Source of the DNA: Porticoccus sp965660005
Lineage (GTDB): Bacteria > Pseudomonadota > Gammaproteobacteria > Pseudomonadales > Porticoccaceae
Direction: 5' to 3'
Assembly: GCF_965660005.1 (NCBI RefSeq)
Contig: NZ_CBFHYF010000043.1
Coordinates: 1-14,104, forward strand
Length of the DNA stretch: 14,104 nt
Within the stretch, counting starts at the first letter, position 1. The number at the start of each line of letters is the position of its first letter. Both the position numbers and the translations under genes were made by a program. This document shows, piece by piece, positions 6,673 to 14,104 of the stretch. Under the pieces are notes generated by a model. That model made no database searches and was not told the origin of the DNA. It was given only the letters and a program-made list of their open reading frames with translations.

Positions 6673-7044
6673 CTAAAGCAAACGGGTCAGCACAATGGCA
6701 GCCAGAGTTCCGGCCAGACACAAGGCAAGGCTCAGGACAACATAGGCGCCAGCCAGCGCAAGGTGACCATTTTGCCACAAAGCAAGCGCATCAAGCGAGA
6801 AGGCGGAAAATGTCGTGAATGCGCCAATGAAACCTACCATTAACAGATCCCGCAACGCAGTCGGCAGTAGTCCACGCTCTATGATAAGTACGTAAAAAAT
6901 ACCCATCAGCACGGAGCCTGCCACATTAACGAGTAATGTGCCGAGAGGAAAGCGATTACCCAGCAGAGGAAAGACCAATGAGTTCACTCCAAAGCGGGCC
7001 ATTGCTCCCAAGGCTCCGCCAGCCGCAACTGCCAGCCATTGCAT
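6673..7044 (-). CDS. crcB: Fluoride ion channel CrcB (Fluc)
   Basis: 123 residues with four hydrophobic segments, a small inner-membrane protein that works as a dual-topology dimer to let fluoride leave the cell. Family motifs: GGALGAMARFG (9-19), FPLGTLLVNVAGSVLMG (32-48, with the conserved Asn40) and GFIGAFTTFSAFSLDAL (71-87), which holds the Phe-box and the TTFS sodium-site residues. Its ATG overlaps the rarA stop by one base (TAATG), so translation is probably coupled to rarA. Because of this overlap there is no room for a dedicated fluoride riboswitch, which often precedes crcB in other bacteria; expression here is likely constitutive with the operon. Confidence 0.95.
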   Translation of the reverse strand: MQWLAVAAGGALGAMARFGVNSLVFPLLGNRFPLGTLLVNVAGSVLMGIFYVLIIERGLLPTALRDLLMVGFIGAFTTFSAFSLDALALWQNGHLALAGAYVVLSLALCLAGTLAAIVLTRLL

Positions 7045-8378
7045 TAGTCATTCCCCTGATAACGTTTAACAGTACCCGCTTCATCAAGTTTTCTCAGATG
7101 ACGCAGTTTTTCGGCGATCTGTTTTTCAAGTCCCCGATCTGAAGGGAAATAGTACTGCTTGTCTTTGAGTGCCTTGGGAAAATAATTTTCTCCCGGCGAA
7201 TACGCGTCCGCTTCATTGTGCGAATAGCGATAGTCTGCACCGTAATCAAGGGATTTCATAAGGGCGGTGGGTGCATTCCGTAAATGCAGGGGGACATCAT
7301 GGCTTGGCATGCTACGCACATCATCCTTGGCCTGATTAAAGGCCTGATAAACAGCATTGCTCTTGGGGGCGACTGCCAGATAGAGGATAGCCTGGGCAAT
7401 CGTCAGTTCTCCCTCCGGACTTCCCAAGCGCTCCTGGGCTTGCCATGCGTCAAGGGCAATACTCAAAGCCCTGGGGTCGGCGTTACCGACATCCTCACTG
7501 GCCATTCTTACCACACGCCGAGCGACGTACAGTGGGTCACAACCGCCATCGAGCATTCGTGTATACCAATAGAGCGCAGCATCTGGCGATGAGCCTCTCA
7601 CAGCCTTGTGAAGTGCGGAAACCTGATCATAGAAGTACTCCCCACCTTTATCATAACGTCGTGTATCGCCCAGCAATACTTCTTCTACGGCATCCCGGGT
7701 GATCTGTCCGTTATTTGCCAGATCACTGGCAATCTCCAGCAAGTTAAGGGCTTTTCTGGCATCGCCATCGGCCGCAGCCACTAATAACCCTGCTGCATCC
7801 TCCGCAATGTCGAGCTTTCGTTGGCCCAGGCCTCTTTCTATATCGTTCAGGGCATGCTGAATAATACGTATCAGCTGCACAGTATCGAGCCCACGCAAAA
7901 CGTAGACCCGACAGCGCGACAGCAATGCATTATTCAGCTCAAAAGACGGATTTTCCGTGGTTGCGCCAATCAACACCACAGTACCATCTTCCACGTAGGG
8001 TAAAAATGCATCCTGCTGCGACTTATTAAAACGATGCACTTCATCAACAAAAAGGATTGTTCGGCGCGATTGCTGGTCACGGATCTGCTGGGCATGGGCA
8101 ATAGCGGCCCTGATCTCTTTTACGCCGACCAAAACAGCTGAGATCGCCTCAAAGTGGGCATCCACAGAGCTGGCTACCAAGCGTGCCAGAGTTGTTTTGC
8201 CAACTCCCGGCGGCCCCCAAAACACCATGGAGTGCAATTGACCGCGCTGTATAACTTCGCGGAGCGCACGCCCTTCACCTATCAAATGCCCTTGACCGGC
8301 AAACTCATCCAGAGAGCGTGGGCGCATCCGAGCTGCCAATGGCTGAGCGATATTCTGGGCGAACAGATCACTATTCAT
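7044..8378 (-). CDS. rarA: Replication-associated recombination protein RarA (MgsA), AAA+ ATPase
   Basis: 444 residues from the ATG at 8378 (E. coli 447). A TTG five codons upstream (8393), behind a GGAGGGGG stretch, is an alternative start. From the ATG: QPLAARMRPRSLDEFAGQ (12-29) is the typical N-terminus. Walker A is GPPGVGKT (55-62) and Walker B is ILFVDEVH (108-115). Sensor 1 is in GATTENPSFELNNALLSR (138-155). NGDARKALN-type sequence (here ADGDARKALNLLE) and SALHKAVRGSSPDAALYWYTRML mark the helical lid. SEDVGNADPRA and HLRNAPTALMKSLDYG mark the C-terminal tetramerisation part. The protein acts at stalled replication forks and single-strand gaps with SSB. Its start lies inside the end of lolA (8-base overlap) and its stop overlaps crcB. 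Confidence 0.95.
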   Translation of the reverse strand: MNSDLFAQNIAQPLAARMRPRSLDEFAGQGHLIGEGRALREVIQRGQLHSMVFWGPPGVGKTTLARLVASSVDAHFEAISAVLVGVKEIRAAIAHAQQIRDQQSRRTILFVDEVHRFNKSQQDAFLPYVEDGTVVLIGATTENPSFELNNALLSRCRVYVLRGLDTVQLIRIIQHALNDIERGLGQRKLDIAEDAAGLLVAAADGDARKALNLLEIASDLANNGQITRDAVEEVLLGDTRRYDKGGEYFYDQVSALHKAVRGSSPDAALYWYTRMLDGGCDPLYVARRVVRMASEDVGNADPRALSIALDAWQAQERLGSPEGELTIAQAILYLAVAPKSNAVYQAFNQAKDDVRSMPSHDVPLHLRNAPTALMKSLDYGADYRYSHNEADAYSPGENYFPKALKDKQYYFPSDRGLEKQIAEKLRHLRKLDEAGTVKRYQGND

Positions 8379-9045
8379 CGCGGAGAATATCAACCCCCTC
8401 CGGCGGTATAAATGTGAACAACGCCGGAGATATGGGACGATTTATTTCGGTACTCGAGAACTCAATTTCAGTGCGCTGGCCCAGCCCATCCCAGAGTTTC
8501 ATGCCAGTAGGTTTCTTCCTGTCAAAACTGAGCGTCAGCTTTTCATAGAGGTTGTCGTCTGTCAGAGGAATCAAAGTAAAAACCGTCAGCTGGTCAGACG
8601 TCACCGAGACCCGATAAGTTTGTTCCACTGCAGCCAGATCACCAACAAAAAGTACCGCCGGCGTTTTGGCCAGATCGTCGCTGAAGGATCGAATTGTTAC
8701 CTGCTCGAGGTCGGGATCAAACAGCCAGAGCGTTGTACCGTCAGAAACAAGCAATTGCTCCATGGGCGGTGCAGTTTCCCATCGCACCTGTCCCGGTCTG
8801 GAGGCATGGAGTTGGCCAGAAGTTTCATGCAGGCGATCACCTTCAGGGGAATAAACTATCTGGATAAACTCGGCATCCAGCGTGCTCATATCCGTCAGTA
8901 TTGCGCGCAGTTTTTGAGCGGCATCTGCCTGATTCTCTGCATATGATACACAACAGACCGACAGCAAAAAAAATAGGTGCACTAACCGAACAAGTTTATT
9001 CACTTTGGCTGGATTCAACGGTGCTAGCCCCATGATGATGCCCAC
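8371..9045 (-). CDS. lolA: Outer-membrane lipoprotein carrier protein LolA
   Basis: 224 residues from a GTG at 9045. The periplasmic chaperone takes lipoproteins from LolCDE and hands them to LolB at the outer membrane. The signal peptide has an unusually long n-region (about 20 residues, with K and R), a hydrophobic stretch LVHLFFLLSVCCVS and likely cleavage after Ala36. LolA hallmarks: SGQLHASRPGQVRWE (76-90), LLVSDGTTLWLFDPDLEQV (98-116), TPAVLFVGD (128-136), LGQRTEIEFSS (188-198) and the terminal FTFIPPEGVDIL. The GTG shares its G with the ftsK TAG (TAGTG) and has an AAGGG ribosome-binding site, supporting coupled translation; an ATG at 9033 would give a shorter, more normal signal peptide. 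The 3' end overlaps the rarA start. Confidence 0.94.
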   Translation of the reverse strand: MGIIMGLAPLNPAKVNKLVRLVHLFFLLSVCCVSYAENQADAAQKLRAILTDMSTLDAEFIQIVYSPEGDRLHETSGQLHASRPGQVRWETAPPMEQLLVSDGTTLWLFDPDLEQVTIRSFSDDLAKTPAVLFVGDLAAVEQTYRVSVTSDQLTVFTLIPLTDDNLYEKLTLSFDRKKPTGMKLWDGLGQRTEIEFSSTEINRPISPALFTFIPPEGVDILRDE

Positions 9046-11420
9046 TAATCCCTTCCAGCTCCGGGAGCCAGAACCTCACGATTACCGTTGGTACCCATTT
9101 CACTCACCACACCTGAAACTTCCATCTGTTCTATCAGTCTTGCAGCACGGTTGTAGCCAATGCGCAATTTTCTCTGCACAGATGAAATAGACGCCTTGCG
9201 TGTTTTCAGAACAATAGCCACCGCTTCGTCATACAGTGGGTCGGACTCGCCATCACTATCAGCATCGCCACCTTCTGAAGAAAATCCGGGGACCAGAATA
9301 GAGCTGGTTGCCCCCTCGTCCGTGATCTCATCGAGATATTGGGGTTCTCCCCGGCGCTTCCAGTCTGCAACTACTTTATGGACCTCATGGTCATCCACGA
9401 AAGCGCCATGCACCCGAATTGGGACACTGGTGCCCGGAGGCAGATACAGCATATCGCCATGCCCCAACAGCTGTTCTGCTCCTCCCTGGTCGAGAATGGT
9501 CCTTGAATCAATTTTGGAAGAGACCTGGAATGCGATGCGAGTCGGTATATTTGCCTTGATCAGACCCGTTATAACATCGACCGATGGACGCTGGGTGGCA
9601 AGAATCAAATGAATCCCCGCTGCCCTCGCCTTTTGCGCGATACGGGCGATCAGCTGTTCGACTTTTTTGCCGACAATCATCATCATGTCGGCAAACTCGT
9701 CAATGACCACCACAATATAGGGCAGTTTTTCAAGATCCGGTGGCGTTTGACCACCTTCTTCCGAAAACAGGCTGGCATTTTCATCAGCACGCCATAGCGG
9801 GTCTGGTACGGATTTTCCTGCGGCAACAGCATCGGCCACCTTGCGATTAAATCCGGCCAGGTTCCTCACACCCATGGCAGACATCAATTTATAGCGACGC
9901 TCCATTTCCCCAACGCACCAGCGCAGACCGCTGGCAGCATCTTTCATGTCTGTGATCACCGGCGTCAATAAATGAGGGATACCCTCGTATACCGATAGCT
10001 CCAACATCTTGGGGTCCACTAGAATCAACCGCACTTCCTCCGGGCCGGCCTTGTAGAGAAGGCTCAACAGCATCACATTGATGCCAACCGACTTTCCTGA
10101 ACCGGTGGTGCCCGCCACCAGCAGATGAGGCATTTTGCCCAGGTCAGCCACAACCGGAAAACCGGAGATATCATTGCCCAGAGCCAGTGTCAGTGGAGAT
10201 TTGGCGTGCTCATAGGTATCTGAAGACAACACTTCTCCGAGACGTACAATTTCACGGTGTTCGTTGGGTATTTCGATGCCAACTACCGATTTCCCCGGGA
10301 TCACCTCCACAACCCTGACGCTGACAACTGCCAGAGAACGTGCCAAATCTCTTGCCAGATTACTGATTCTGCTCGCTTTTACACCTGCGGCAGGCTGTAG
10401 TTCAAAACGGGTGACGACCGGTCCCGGTAAGACCTCAACTACTTCGGCACTGATCCCAAAATCCTGGAGCTTTACCTCCAGTTGTCTGGACATCGCTTCA
10501 AGGGATTCCCTCGAATAACCTTTATCACCACTTTTATCAACTTTATCCAGCAGATTAATCGGCGGTAAGCTGCCACTGACCGGCTCATCAAAAAGTGGAC
10601 TTTGACGTTCTTTTTGCACGCGAACACTAACAGATTCCTGCCTCACAGGCGTCTGAATGGTGGGTGGGATACGCGTGGCCTCTTTTGCCGCCCTTTTGGC
10701 TTTGACCTCTCGCCGGTGTGATTGGGCGACCTCAGCGTGGCGAGCTTCTTCGCGGCGAGCTTTATAATTGGCCAGTGTGTGACGTGCCAACTCAATTGCT
10801 CGCAGGGTGAGTCGCCCTGCACCATCAATTAGCGCCATCCACGATAAATCTGTAAATACAGTGAGGCCGAATAAAAAAATCGCCAGTAAAATTAATGTGC
10901 TGCCAATAAAACTAAAAGCCGTAGAAGCAGCTGCAGAGACAGAGGAGCCCAGAATCCCGCCGACCCCGAAAGGTAGTGAAGTTGACACGCTACCGTAGTG
11001 CAGAGCAGCGAGGGACGTTGCACAGGCCATCACAAGAATCAGACCAAGGATCCGCAACGCAAAGACAACACCGTCAAAGCCACCCTGCTGCTGGCGGTAG
11101 GCGCGAAAGACACCCCATGCCCGCACTGCCAATAAAACCGGGAAGAGATAGGAGATATAACCAAAGAGCGAAAAAAATACATCTGACAACCAGGCGCCCA
11201 TCGGTCCTGCAGCATTTTCTACACTGTTCACGGCACCCGTATGAGACCAACCGGGGTCTTTCGGGGTATAACTGATGAACGCCAGCAATAGATATGCGCA
11301 GATTGCCAGCCAGCCAATTAACGCACCCTCTTTGAGAATCAGCTGTGCTCTGGAGAGCGGTTGCCGACCACTTTGATCACGGGATTTTGATTGCTGCTTA
11401 TCTCTACTCAACTGGGCCAT
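9045..11420 (-). CDS. ftsK: DNA translocase FtsK
   Basis: 791 residues. The N-terminal part has a basic lead, then hydrophobic segments near 33-52, 78-105, 118-140 and 165-188, which anchor it at the septum. A basic, Ala/Arg/Glu-rich helical stretch follows (205-250), then a short linker. This linker is far shorter than that of E. coli FtsK (about 1330 residues in all) and is like other short-linker FtsK proteins. The alpha/beta motor has GTTGSGKS (437-444, Walker A), LVDPKMLELSVYEGIPHL (467-484), VVIDEFADMM (571-580, Walker B) and ARAAGIHLILATQRPSVDVITG (598-619). The winged-helix gamma domain (about 727-787, SSVQRKLRIGYNRAARLIEQME) reads KOPS sequences and activates XerCD at dif. The ATG has only a weak ribosome-binding site. 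It is the first gene of the long operon, divergent from trxB. Confidence 0.97.
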   Translation of the reverse strand: MAQLSRDKQQSKSRDQSGRQPLSRAQLILKEGALIGWLAICAYLLLAFISYTPKDPGWSHTGAVNSVENAAGPMGAWLSDVFFSLFGYISYLFPVLLAVRAWGVFRAYRQQQGGFDGVVFALRILGLILVMACATSLAALHYGSVSTSLPFGVGGILGSSVSAAASTAFSFIGSTLILLAIFLFGLTVFTDLSWMALIDGAGRLTLRAIELARHTLANYKARREEARHAEVAQSHRREVKAKRAAKEATRIPPTIQTPVRQESVSVRVQKERQSPLFDEPVSGSLPPINLLDKVDKSGDKGYSRESLEAMSRQLEVKLQDFGISAEVVEVLPGPVVTRFELQPAAGVKASRISNLARDLARSLAVVSVRVVEVIPGKSVVGIEIPNEHREIVRLGEVLSSDTYEHAKSPLTLALGNDISGFPVVADLGKMPHLLVAGTTGSGKSVGINVMLLSLLYKAGPEEVRLILVDPKMLELSVYEGIPHLLTPVITDMKDAASGLRWCVGEMERRYKLMSAMGVRNLAGFNRKVADAVAAGKSVPDPLWRADENASLFSEEGGQTPPDLEKLPYIVVVIDEFADMMMIVGKKVEQLIARIAQKARAAGIHLILATQRPSVDVITGLIKANIPTRIAFQVSSKIDSRTILDQGGAEQLLGHGDMLYLPPGTSVPIRVHGAFVDDHEVHKVVADWKRRGEPQYLDEITDEGATSSILVPGFSSEGGDADSDGESDPLYDEAVAIVLKTRKASISSVQRKLRIGYNRAARLIEQMEVSGVVSEMGTNGNREVLAPGAGRD

Positions 11421-11522
11421 CCAGGTTATTCATTGCTGTTCGCTATTGTAATGGCAGTAAGTTGAAATACCAGCAGCGCTATGTCGCATATTCCCAGTAT
11501 ATTTCCCTTATAGAGAAATGCT

Positions 11523-11549
11523 ATTTTATCTGTCGCGTTCCCTTGTCTA
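11523..11549 (-). promoter_or_regulatory. Candidate ftsK-operon promoter
   Basis: Minus-strand TAGACA (11544-11549) and TAAAAT (11523-11528) each match the sigma70 consensus at five of six bases, but the spacer is only 15 bases. The -35 is one arm of the palindrome at 11543-11559. The leader would be about 95 bases. Other TATA-like words (TATACT, TATAAG) nearer ftsK lack a -35. Confidence 0.35.
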
Positions 11550-11559
11550 TGATAGACAA
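11543..11559. repeat. Palindrome TTGTCTA-TGA-TAGACAA in the ftsK/trxB divergent region
   Basis: Seven-base arms are exact complements around TGA; flanking CC and GG extend the symmetry if one A is bulged. It lies almost centrally in the 185-base divergent gap. Each arm supplies an outward-facing TAGACA, which can be the -35 of ftsK on one strand and of trxB on the other. It may be an operator shared by both units. It does not match the LexA box. Confidence 0.5.
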
Positions 11560-11581
11560 AGGCTATTTATAGAACTGAAAT
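11553..11581 (+). promoter_or_regulatory. Candidate trxB promoter
   Basis: TAGACA (11553-11558) is followed after 17 bases by TGAAAT (11576-11581), giving a leader of about 18 bases before the trxB ATG. The -10 matches only four of six bases. The -35 is the right arm of the shared palindrome. Confidence 0.3.
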
Positions 11582-11605
11582 CCAATTTTTTTGAGAAACC
11601 TGAAT

Positions 11606-12556
11606 ATGTCGGCTGTACAACACCATAAACTCATCATTCTTGGCTCCGGACCAGCCGGATATACAGCAGCTGTCTATGCTGCTCGCGCCAACCTGAACCC
11701 TGTCATTGTTACCGGTATGCAGCAAGGGGGCCAGCTGACCACGACCACTGATGTGGATAACTGGCCAGGTGATGCCGAGGGTGTACAGGGACCGGACCTG
11801 ATGTTGCGAATGCAGGCCCATGCGGAGCGTTTTGATACCAAAATCATCTTTGATCATATTGAAAGTGTTGACCTGAATCAGCGTCCTTTCCTGCTCAAGG
11901 GAAACCAGACCTTCAGCTGTGATGCACTGATTATCGCCACTGGGGCCTCAGCACAGTATCTCGGATTGCCTTCGGAAGAAGCTTTTATGGGTAAAGGCGT
12001 CAGTGCCTGTGCTACCTGTGATGGCTTTTTTTACCGTGGTCAAAAGGTCGCCGTCATTGGCGGTGGGAACACCGCCGTCGAGGAAGCGCTGTATCTGTCA
12101 AATATTTGTAGCGAAGTCACGCTGATTCATCGACGGGACACCCTGCGTTCCGAAAAAATATTACAGGATAAATTATTTGATCGGGCCAAAAATGGGAATG
12201 TCAAACTCCTGTGGAATCACACTCTGGATGAGGTGTTAGGTGATGATACGGGGGTCACTGGTCTCCGCGCTCGGAGCACACTCGATGACGAAGCTTCACA
12301 CCTGGCGGTGTCTGGAGTATTTATTGCTATCGGCCACAAACCAAATACGGATATTTTTTCGGGCCAACTCGAGATGAAAAATGGTTATATCGTTGTTCAT
12401 GGAGGCAGCGATGGAAACGCCACAGCCACCAGTATGGAGGGTGTCTTCGCTGCGGGAGATGTGGCTGATCATGTATATCGTCAGGCAGTCACCTCTGCAG
12501 GTTCAGGTTGTATGGCTGCGTTGGACGCGGAAAAATACCTTGATGCATTAGATTGA
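11606..12556 (+). CDS. trxB: Thioredoxin-disulfide reductase
   Basis: 316 residues from the ATG at 11606; an upstream in-frame TTG at 11591 lacks family sequence. The low-molecular-weight, homodimeric flavoenzyme passes electrons from NADPH to thioredoxin. FAD-binding GSGPAGYTAAVYAARA (13-28) and GGQLTTTTDVDNWPG (41-55) are followed by the redox pair Cys135/Cys138 in ACATCDGFFYRG (134-145), the same numbers as in E. coli. The NADPH domain has GGGNTAVEEALYL (152-164) and HRRDTLR (175-181). The terminal FAD motif is GVFAAGDVADHVYRQAVTSAGSG, starting at 279. It diverges from ftsK and is followed four bases later by aat, so the two are probably co-transcribed. Confidence 0.97.
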   Translation: MSAVQHHKLIILGSGPAGYTAAVYAARANLNPVIVTGMQQGGQLTTTTDVDNWPGDAEGVQGPDLMLRMQAHAERFDTKIIFDHIESVDLNQRPFLLKGNQTFSCDALIIATGASAQYLGLPSEEAFMGKGVSACATCDGFFYRGQKVAVIGGGNTAVEEALYLSNICSEVTLIHRRDTLRSEKILQDKLFDRAKNGNVKLLWNHTLDEVLGDDTGVTGLRARSTLDDEASHLAVSGVFIAIGHKPNTDIFSGQLEMKNGYIVVHGGSDGNATATSMEGVFAAGDVADHVYRQAVTSAGSGCMAALDAEKYLDALD

Positions 12557-12560
12557 TAAA

Positions 12561-13277
12561 ATGCACGAAAAGCCAACGTTCCTCAATCAAAATGACCCGG
12601 TTTTCCCTCACCCGGAAAATGCACTGAAGGAACCGGAAGGGCTGCTGGCCATTGGCGGAAACCTGAAATCAGACACTCTTTTATCGGCATATCGTCAGGG
12701 TATTTTCCCGTGGTATGAGCATGGACAGCCCATATTGTGGTGGTCGCCAGACCCCAGAGCAATTATTTATCCGGAACAGATGCACATTTCACGGTCATTA
12801 AAAAAATCGCTAAAACGTAGTGACTGTGAAGTACGTATTAATACAGCTTTTTCTTCAGTCATTGAACTCTGCGCAGCCCTCAGATCCAACAGCCTCAGTG
12901 GAACCTGGATAACCCATGAAATGAAGCACGCCTACAATGCACTTCATCGGGAAGGTCATGCACACTCGGTTGAAATCTGGCAAGACAGGGTATTGGTCGG
13001 TGGGCTATATGGCGTACTGGTAGGACGTGTTTTTTGTGGCGAATCTATGTTCAGTCTGGTTAGAGACGCATCCAAAATCGCCCTTGTAACGCTCGCCGAA
13101 ATAATGAGCCGCCAAGGGGGACGTTGTTTGATTGATTGCCAGGTCAGTAATAATCATCTGCTTTCAATGGGGGCAGTAACCATTCCAAGAGCAGATTTTC
13201 TGGGCAAGCTAACTGCATTGAAAGATAAACCTTTTGAATGGAATTTTGAGCATAAACCCTGCGTGGGTTTAAACTGA
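12561..13277 (+). CDS. aat: Leucyl/phenylalanyl-tRNA--protein transferase
   Basis: 238 residues. Moves Leu or Phe from aminoacyl-tRNA to proteins with N-terminal Lys or Arg, which marks them for ClpS/ClpAP. Family sequence runs throughout: FPHPENALKEPEGLLAIGG (15-33), AYRQGIFPWYEHGQPILWWS (43-62) with PDPR after it, GTWITHEMKHAYNALHREGHAHSVEIW (114-140), GGLYGVLVGRVFCGESMFS (147-165) and LIDCQVSNNHLLSMGA (190-205). The catalytic-site Glu161 and the DCQ Gln194 are present. After GESMFS the common Arg is replaced by Leu (SLVRDASK), with Arg three positions later, a small departure. The ATG follows the trxB stop by four bases and lacks a clear ribosome-binding site. A hairpin (13253-13271) sits at its 3' end. 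Confidence 0.96.
   Translation: MHEKPTFLNQNDPVFPHPENALKEPEGLLAIGGNLKSDTLLSAYRQGIFPWYEHGQPILWWSPDPRAIIYPEQMHISRSLKKSLKRSDCEVRINTAFSSVIELCAALRSNSLSGTWITHEMKHAYNALHREGHAHSVEIWQDRVLVGGLYGVLVGRVFCGESMFSLVRDASKIALVTLAEIMSRQGGRCLIDCQVSNNHLLSMGAVTIPRADFLGKLTALKDKPFEWNFEHKPCVGLN
13253..13271 (+). promoter_or_regulatory. Hairpin at the 3' end of aat
   Basis: TAAACCC (13253-13259) and GGGTTTA (13265-13271) are exact complements around the loop TGCGT, just before the aat TGA. No T-run follows, so it is unlikely to terminate. It lies about 40 bases before the bpt ATG and could affect mRNA ends or spacing. It also codes for HKPCVGL, so it may be chance. Confidence 0.35.
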
Positions 13278-13311
13278 CACTATAGCCTTCACAAATTTAA
13301 GCAGCACTATT

Positions 13312-14034
13312 ATGTCCAGAGATATTTCACCGGATGTCAAAGCCATCAGATTATTTCTGACTGAGCCCCATGCCTGTAGTTATCTTGAAAATCAAAAAGC
13401 TACAACAGCATTTGTCGATCCCGGCATCACGGTTGACCAGAAGCTCTACAGCCACCTGTCTGGTCTCGGTTTTCGCCGCAGTGGACGGTACATTTATGCC
13501 CCTCGCTGCAGGGATTGTAACGCCTGTATTCCTGCGAGAATTCCGGTTAGACAATTCAAACCCAATCGCCAGCAACGCCGATGCCTCAAGCAGAATGCCG
13601 ATCTCAATATCTGGGTAACCCGCAGGTTAAATGAAAGCGAACACTACCCAGTCTACAAGCAATACCTCAATAGCCGTCATGCCGATGGGGACATGTTCCC
13701 CCCTACAATTGGCCAATATCGTGACTTCATCAGTAATATTCGTGACTATAGTGTAATGATGGAGATTCGCATGAAGGGGGAGCTGATCGCTGCAGGTCTT
13801 GTGGATATTCTCAATGACGGGCTTTCAGCCATCTACACCTATTATTCACCAAAATTACCGAAACGCAGCCTGGGCACTTTCGCAATTTTGGCAGAGCTGA
13901 TGCTGGCGAGAGAGATGGGGCTTCCCTATCTATACTTAGGGTACTGGATAAAAGACAGCCCGAAAATGACCTATAAAGCCAGATATCAACCACTGGAGCT
14001 ACTCAGGAATGGGGAATGGGCACCAATGAATTGA
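13312..14034 (+). CDS. bpt: Aspartate/glutamate leucyltransferase
   Basis: 240 residues. Transfers Leu from Leu-tRNA to proteins with N-terminal Asp or Glu, feeding the same ClpS pathway as Aat; older names are ate and arginyl-tRNA-protein transferase homologue. Visible hallmarks: EPHACSYLENQKATTAFVDP (18-37), FRRSGRYIYAPRCRDCNACIPARI (54-77) with Cys22, Cys66, Cys69 and Cys72 as likely metal or structural ligands, YLNSRHADGDM (118-128), AIYTYYSP (173-180), LYLGYWI (207-213) and MTYKARYQPLE (219-229). The bacterial leucyl-transferring form is inferred from the aat-bpt neighbourhood and length. It starts 34 bases after aat with no obvious strong ribosome-binding site. Its stop codon overlaps a TTGACA of the next promoter. 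Confidence 0.95.
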   Translation: MSRDISPDVKAIRLFLTEPHACSYLENQKATTAFVDPGITVDQKLYSHLSGLGFRRSGRYIYAPRCRDCNACIPARIPVRQFKPNRQQRRCLKQNADLNIWVTRRLNESEHYPVYKQYLNSRHADGDMFPPTIGQYRDFISNIRDYSVMMEIRMKGELIAAGLVDILNDGLSAIYTYYSPKLPKRSLGTFAILAELMLAREMGLPYLYLGYWIKDSPKMTYKARYQPLELLRNGEWAPMN

Positions 14035-14058
14035 CATTGCTCGATTTTCAGGCAGAAT
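14031..14058 (+). promoter_or_regulatory. Candidate infA promoter overlapping the bpt stop
   Basis: A perfect TTGACA (14031-14036) contains the bpt TGA stop. After 16 bases comes CAGAAT (14053-14058), four of six matches to the -10. Transcription would start near 14065, giving a leader of about 37 bases to the ATG at 14102. A GGAG (14086-14089) and AGG (14095-14097) lie before that ATG. Confidence 0.55.
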
Positions 14059-14101
14059 GCGCCACTTCCAAACGAAACGGTTCGCGGAGAACACAGGCAA
14101 C

Positions 14102-14104
14102 ATG
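14102..14104 (+). CDS. Probable start codon of infA (translation initiation factor IF-1), cut by window edge
   Basis: Only the ATG is inside the window. The call rests on gene order: in Pseudomonas and relatives bpt (ate) is followed by infA and then clpA, in the same direction. The promoter-like pair upstream and purine-rich bases before the ATG fit a gene start. No coding sequence is visible to confirm it. Confidence 0.45.

Noticed and set aside
7044..7120. Fluoride riboswitch upstream of crcB
   Set aside because: The crcB start overlaps the rarA stop and the upstream bases are rarA coding sequence; no riboswitch-like structure was seen.
11421..11605. LexA (SOS) box upstream of ftsK, as in E. 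coli
   Set aside because: No CTGT-N8-ACAG site is present in the divergent gap.
1..14104. CRISPR arrays, tRNA or rRNA genes, insertion sequences, phage or toxin-antitoxin modules
   Set aside because: No spaced repeats, cloverleaf-like segments, transposase or phage sequence was noticed; almost all the window is housekeeping coding sequence.

Overview
The window carries a conserved chromosomal core of a gammaproteobacterium. The divergent arrangement ftsK-lolA-rarA-crcB-serS-cysG on one strand and trxB-aat-bpt-(infA) on the other is the order known from Pseudomonas and related marine Gammaproteobacteria. The base composition is moderate, with AT-rich intergenic gaps. The species cannot be named from this. 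No phage, insertion sequence, CRISPR, rRNA, tRNA or defence system was seen.

Layout. (1) Positions 1-408, minus: the 5' part of bioA (biotin synthesis), cut by the window edge. It diverges from a secreted DUF547 protein (508-1326, plus), with an inverted repeat between them. (2) pyrE (1380-2060, minus) converges on the DUF547 gene across AT-only palindromes. PyrE looks like the alphaproteobacterial type, not the usual gammaproteobacterial type, and has an attenuator-like hairpin in its leader. (3) Positions 2293-2534, minus: a short, unrecognised Trp-rich reading frame with no good start codon, followed by a terminator-like hairpin. (4) Positions 2588-11420, minus: a tightly packed run, read ftsK, lolA, rarA, crcB, serS, cysG, gor. 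Several junctions are one-base stop/start overlaps (TAGTG, TAATG) or short gaps, so it is probably one transcription unit with possible internal signals. A perfect hairpin sits on the serS stop codon. (5) Positions 11421-11605: a divergent promoter region containing a TTGTCTA/TAGACAA palindrome. (6) Positions 11606-14034, plus: trxB, aat, bpt. A promoter-like TTGACA/CAGAAT pair overlaps the bpt stop, and an ATG at the last three bases is probably the start of infA.

How the genes work together. ftsK serves chromosome segregation and division, and rarA serves stalled replication forks. lolA moves lipoproteins to the outer membrane, crcB exports fluoride, and serS charges tRNA-Ser. cysG makes siroheme for sulfite/nitrite reductase. 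gor and trxB keep the glutathione and thioredoxin pools reduced, so reductive sulfur metabolism and thiol homeostasis are neighbours here. aat and bpt both attach Leu to protein N-termini and so feed the ClpS/ClpAP N-degron pathway. Most of the window is ordinary. The points worth a second look are regulatory structures, the foreign-looking pyrE and the orphan frame after gor. I found no convincing new biological system.
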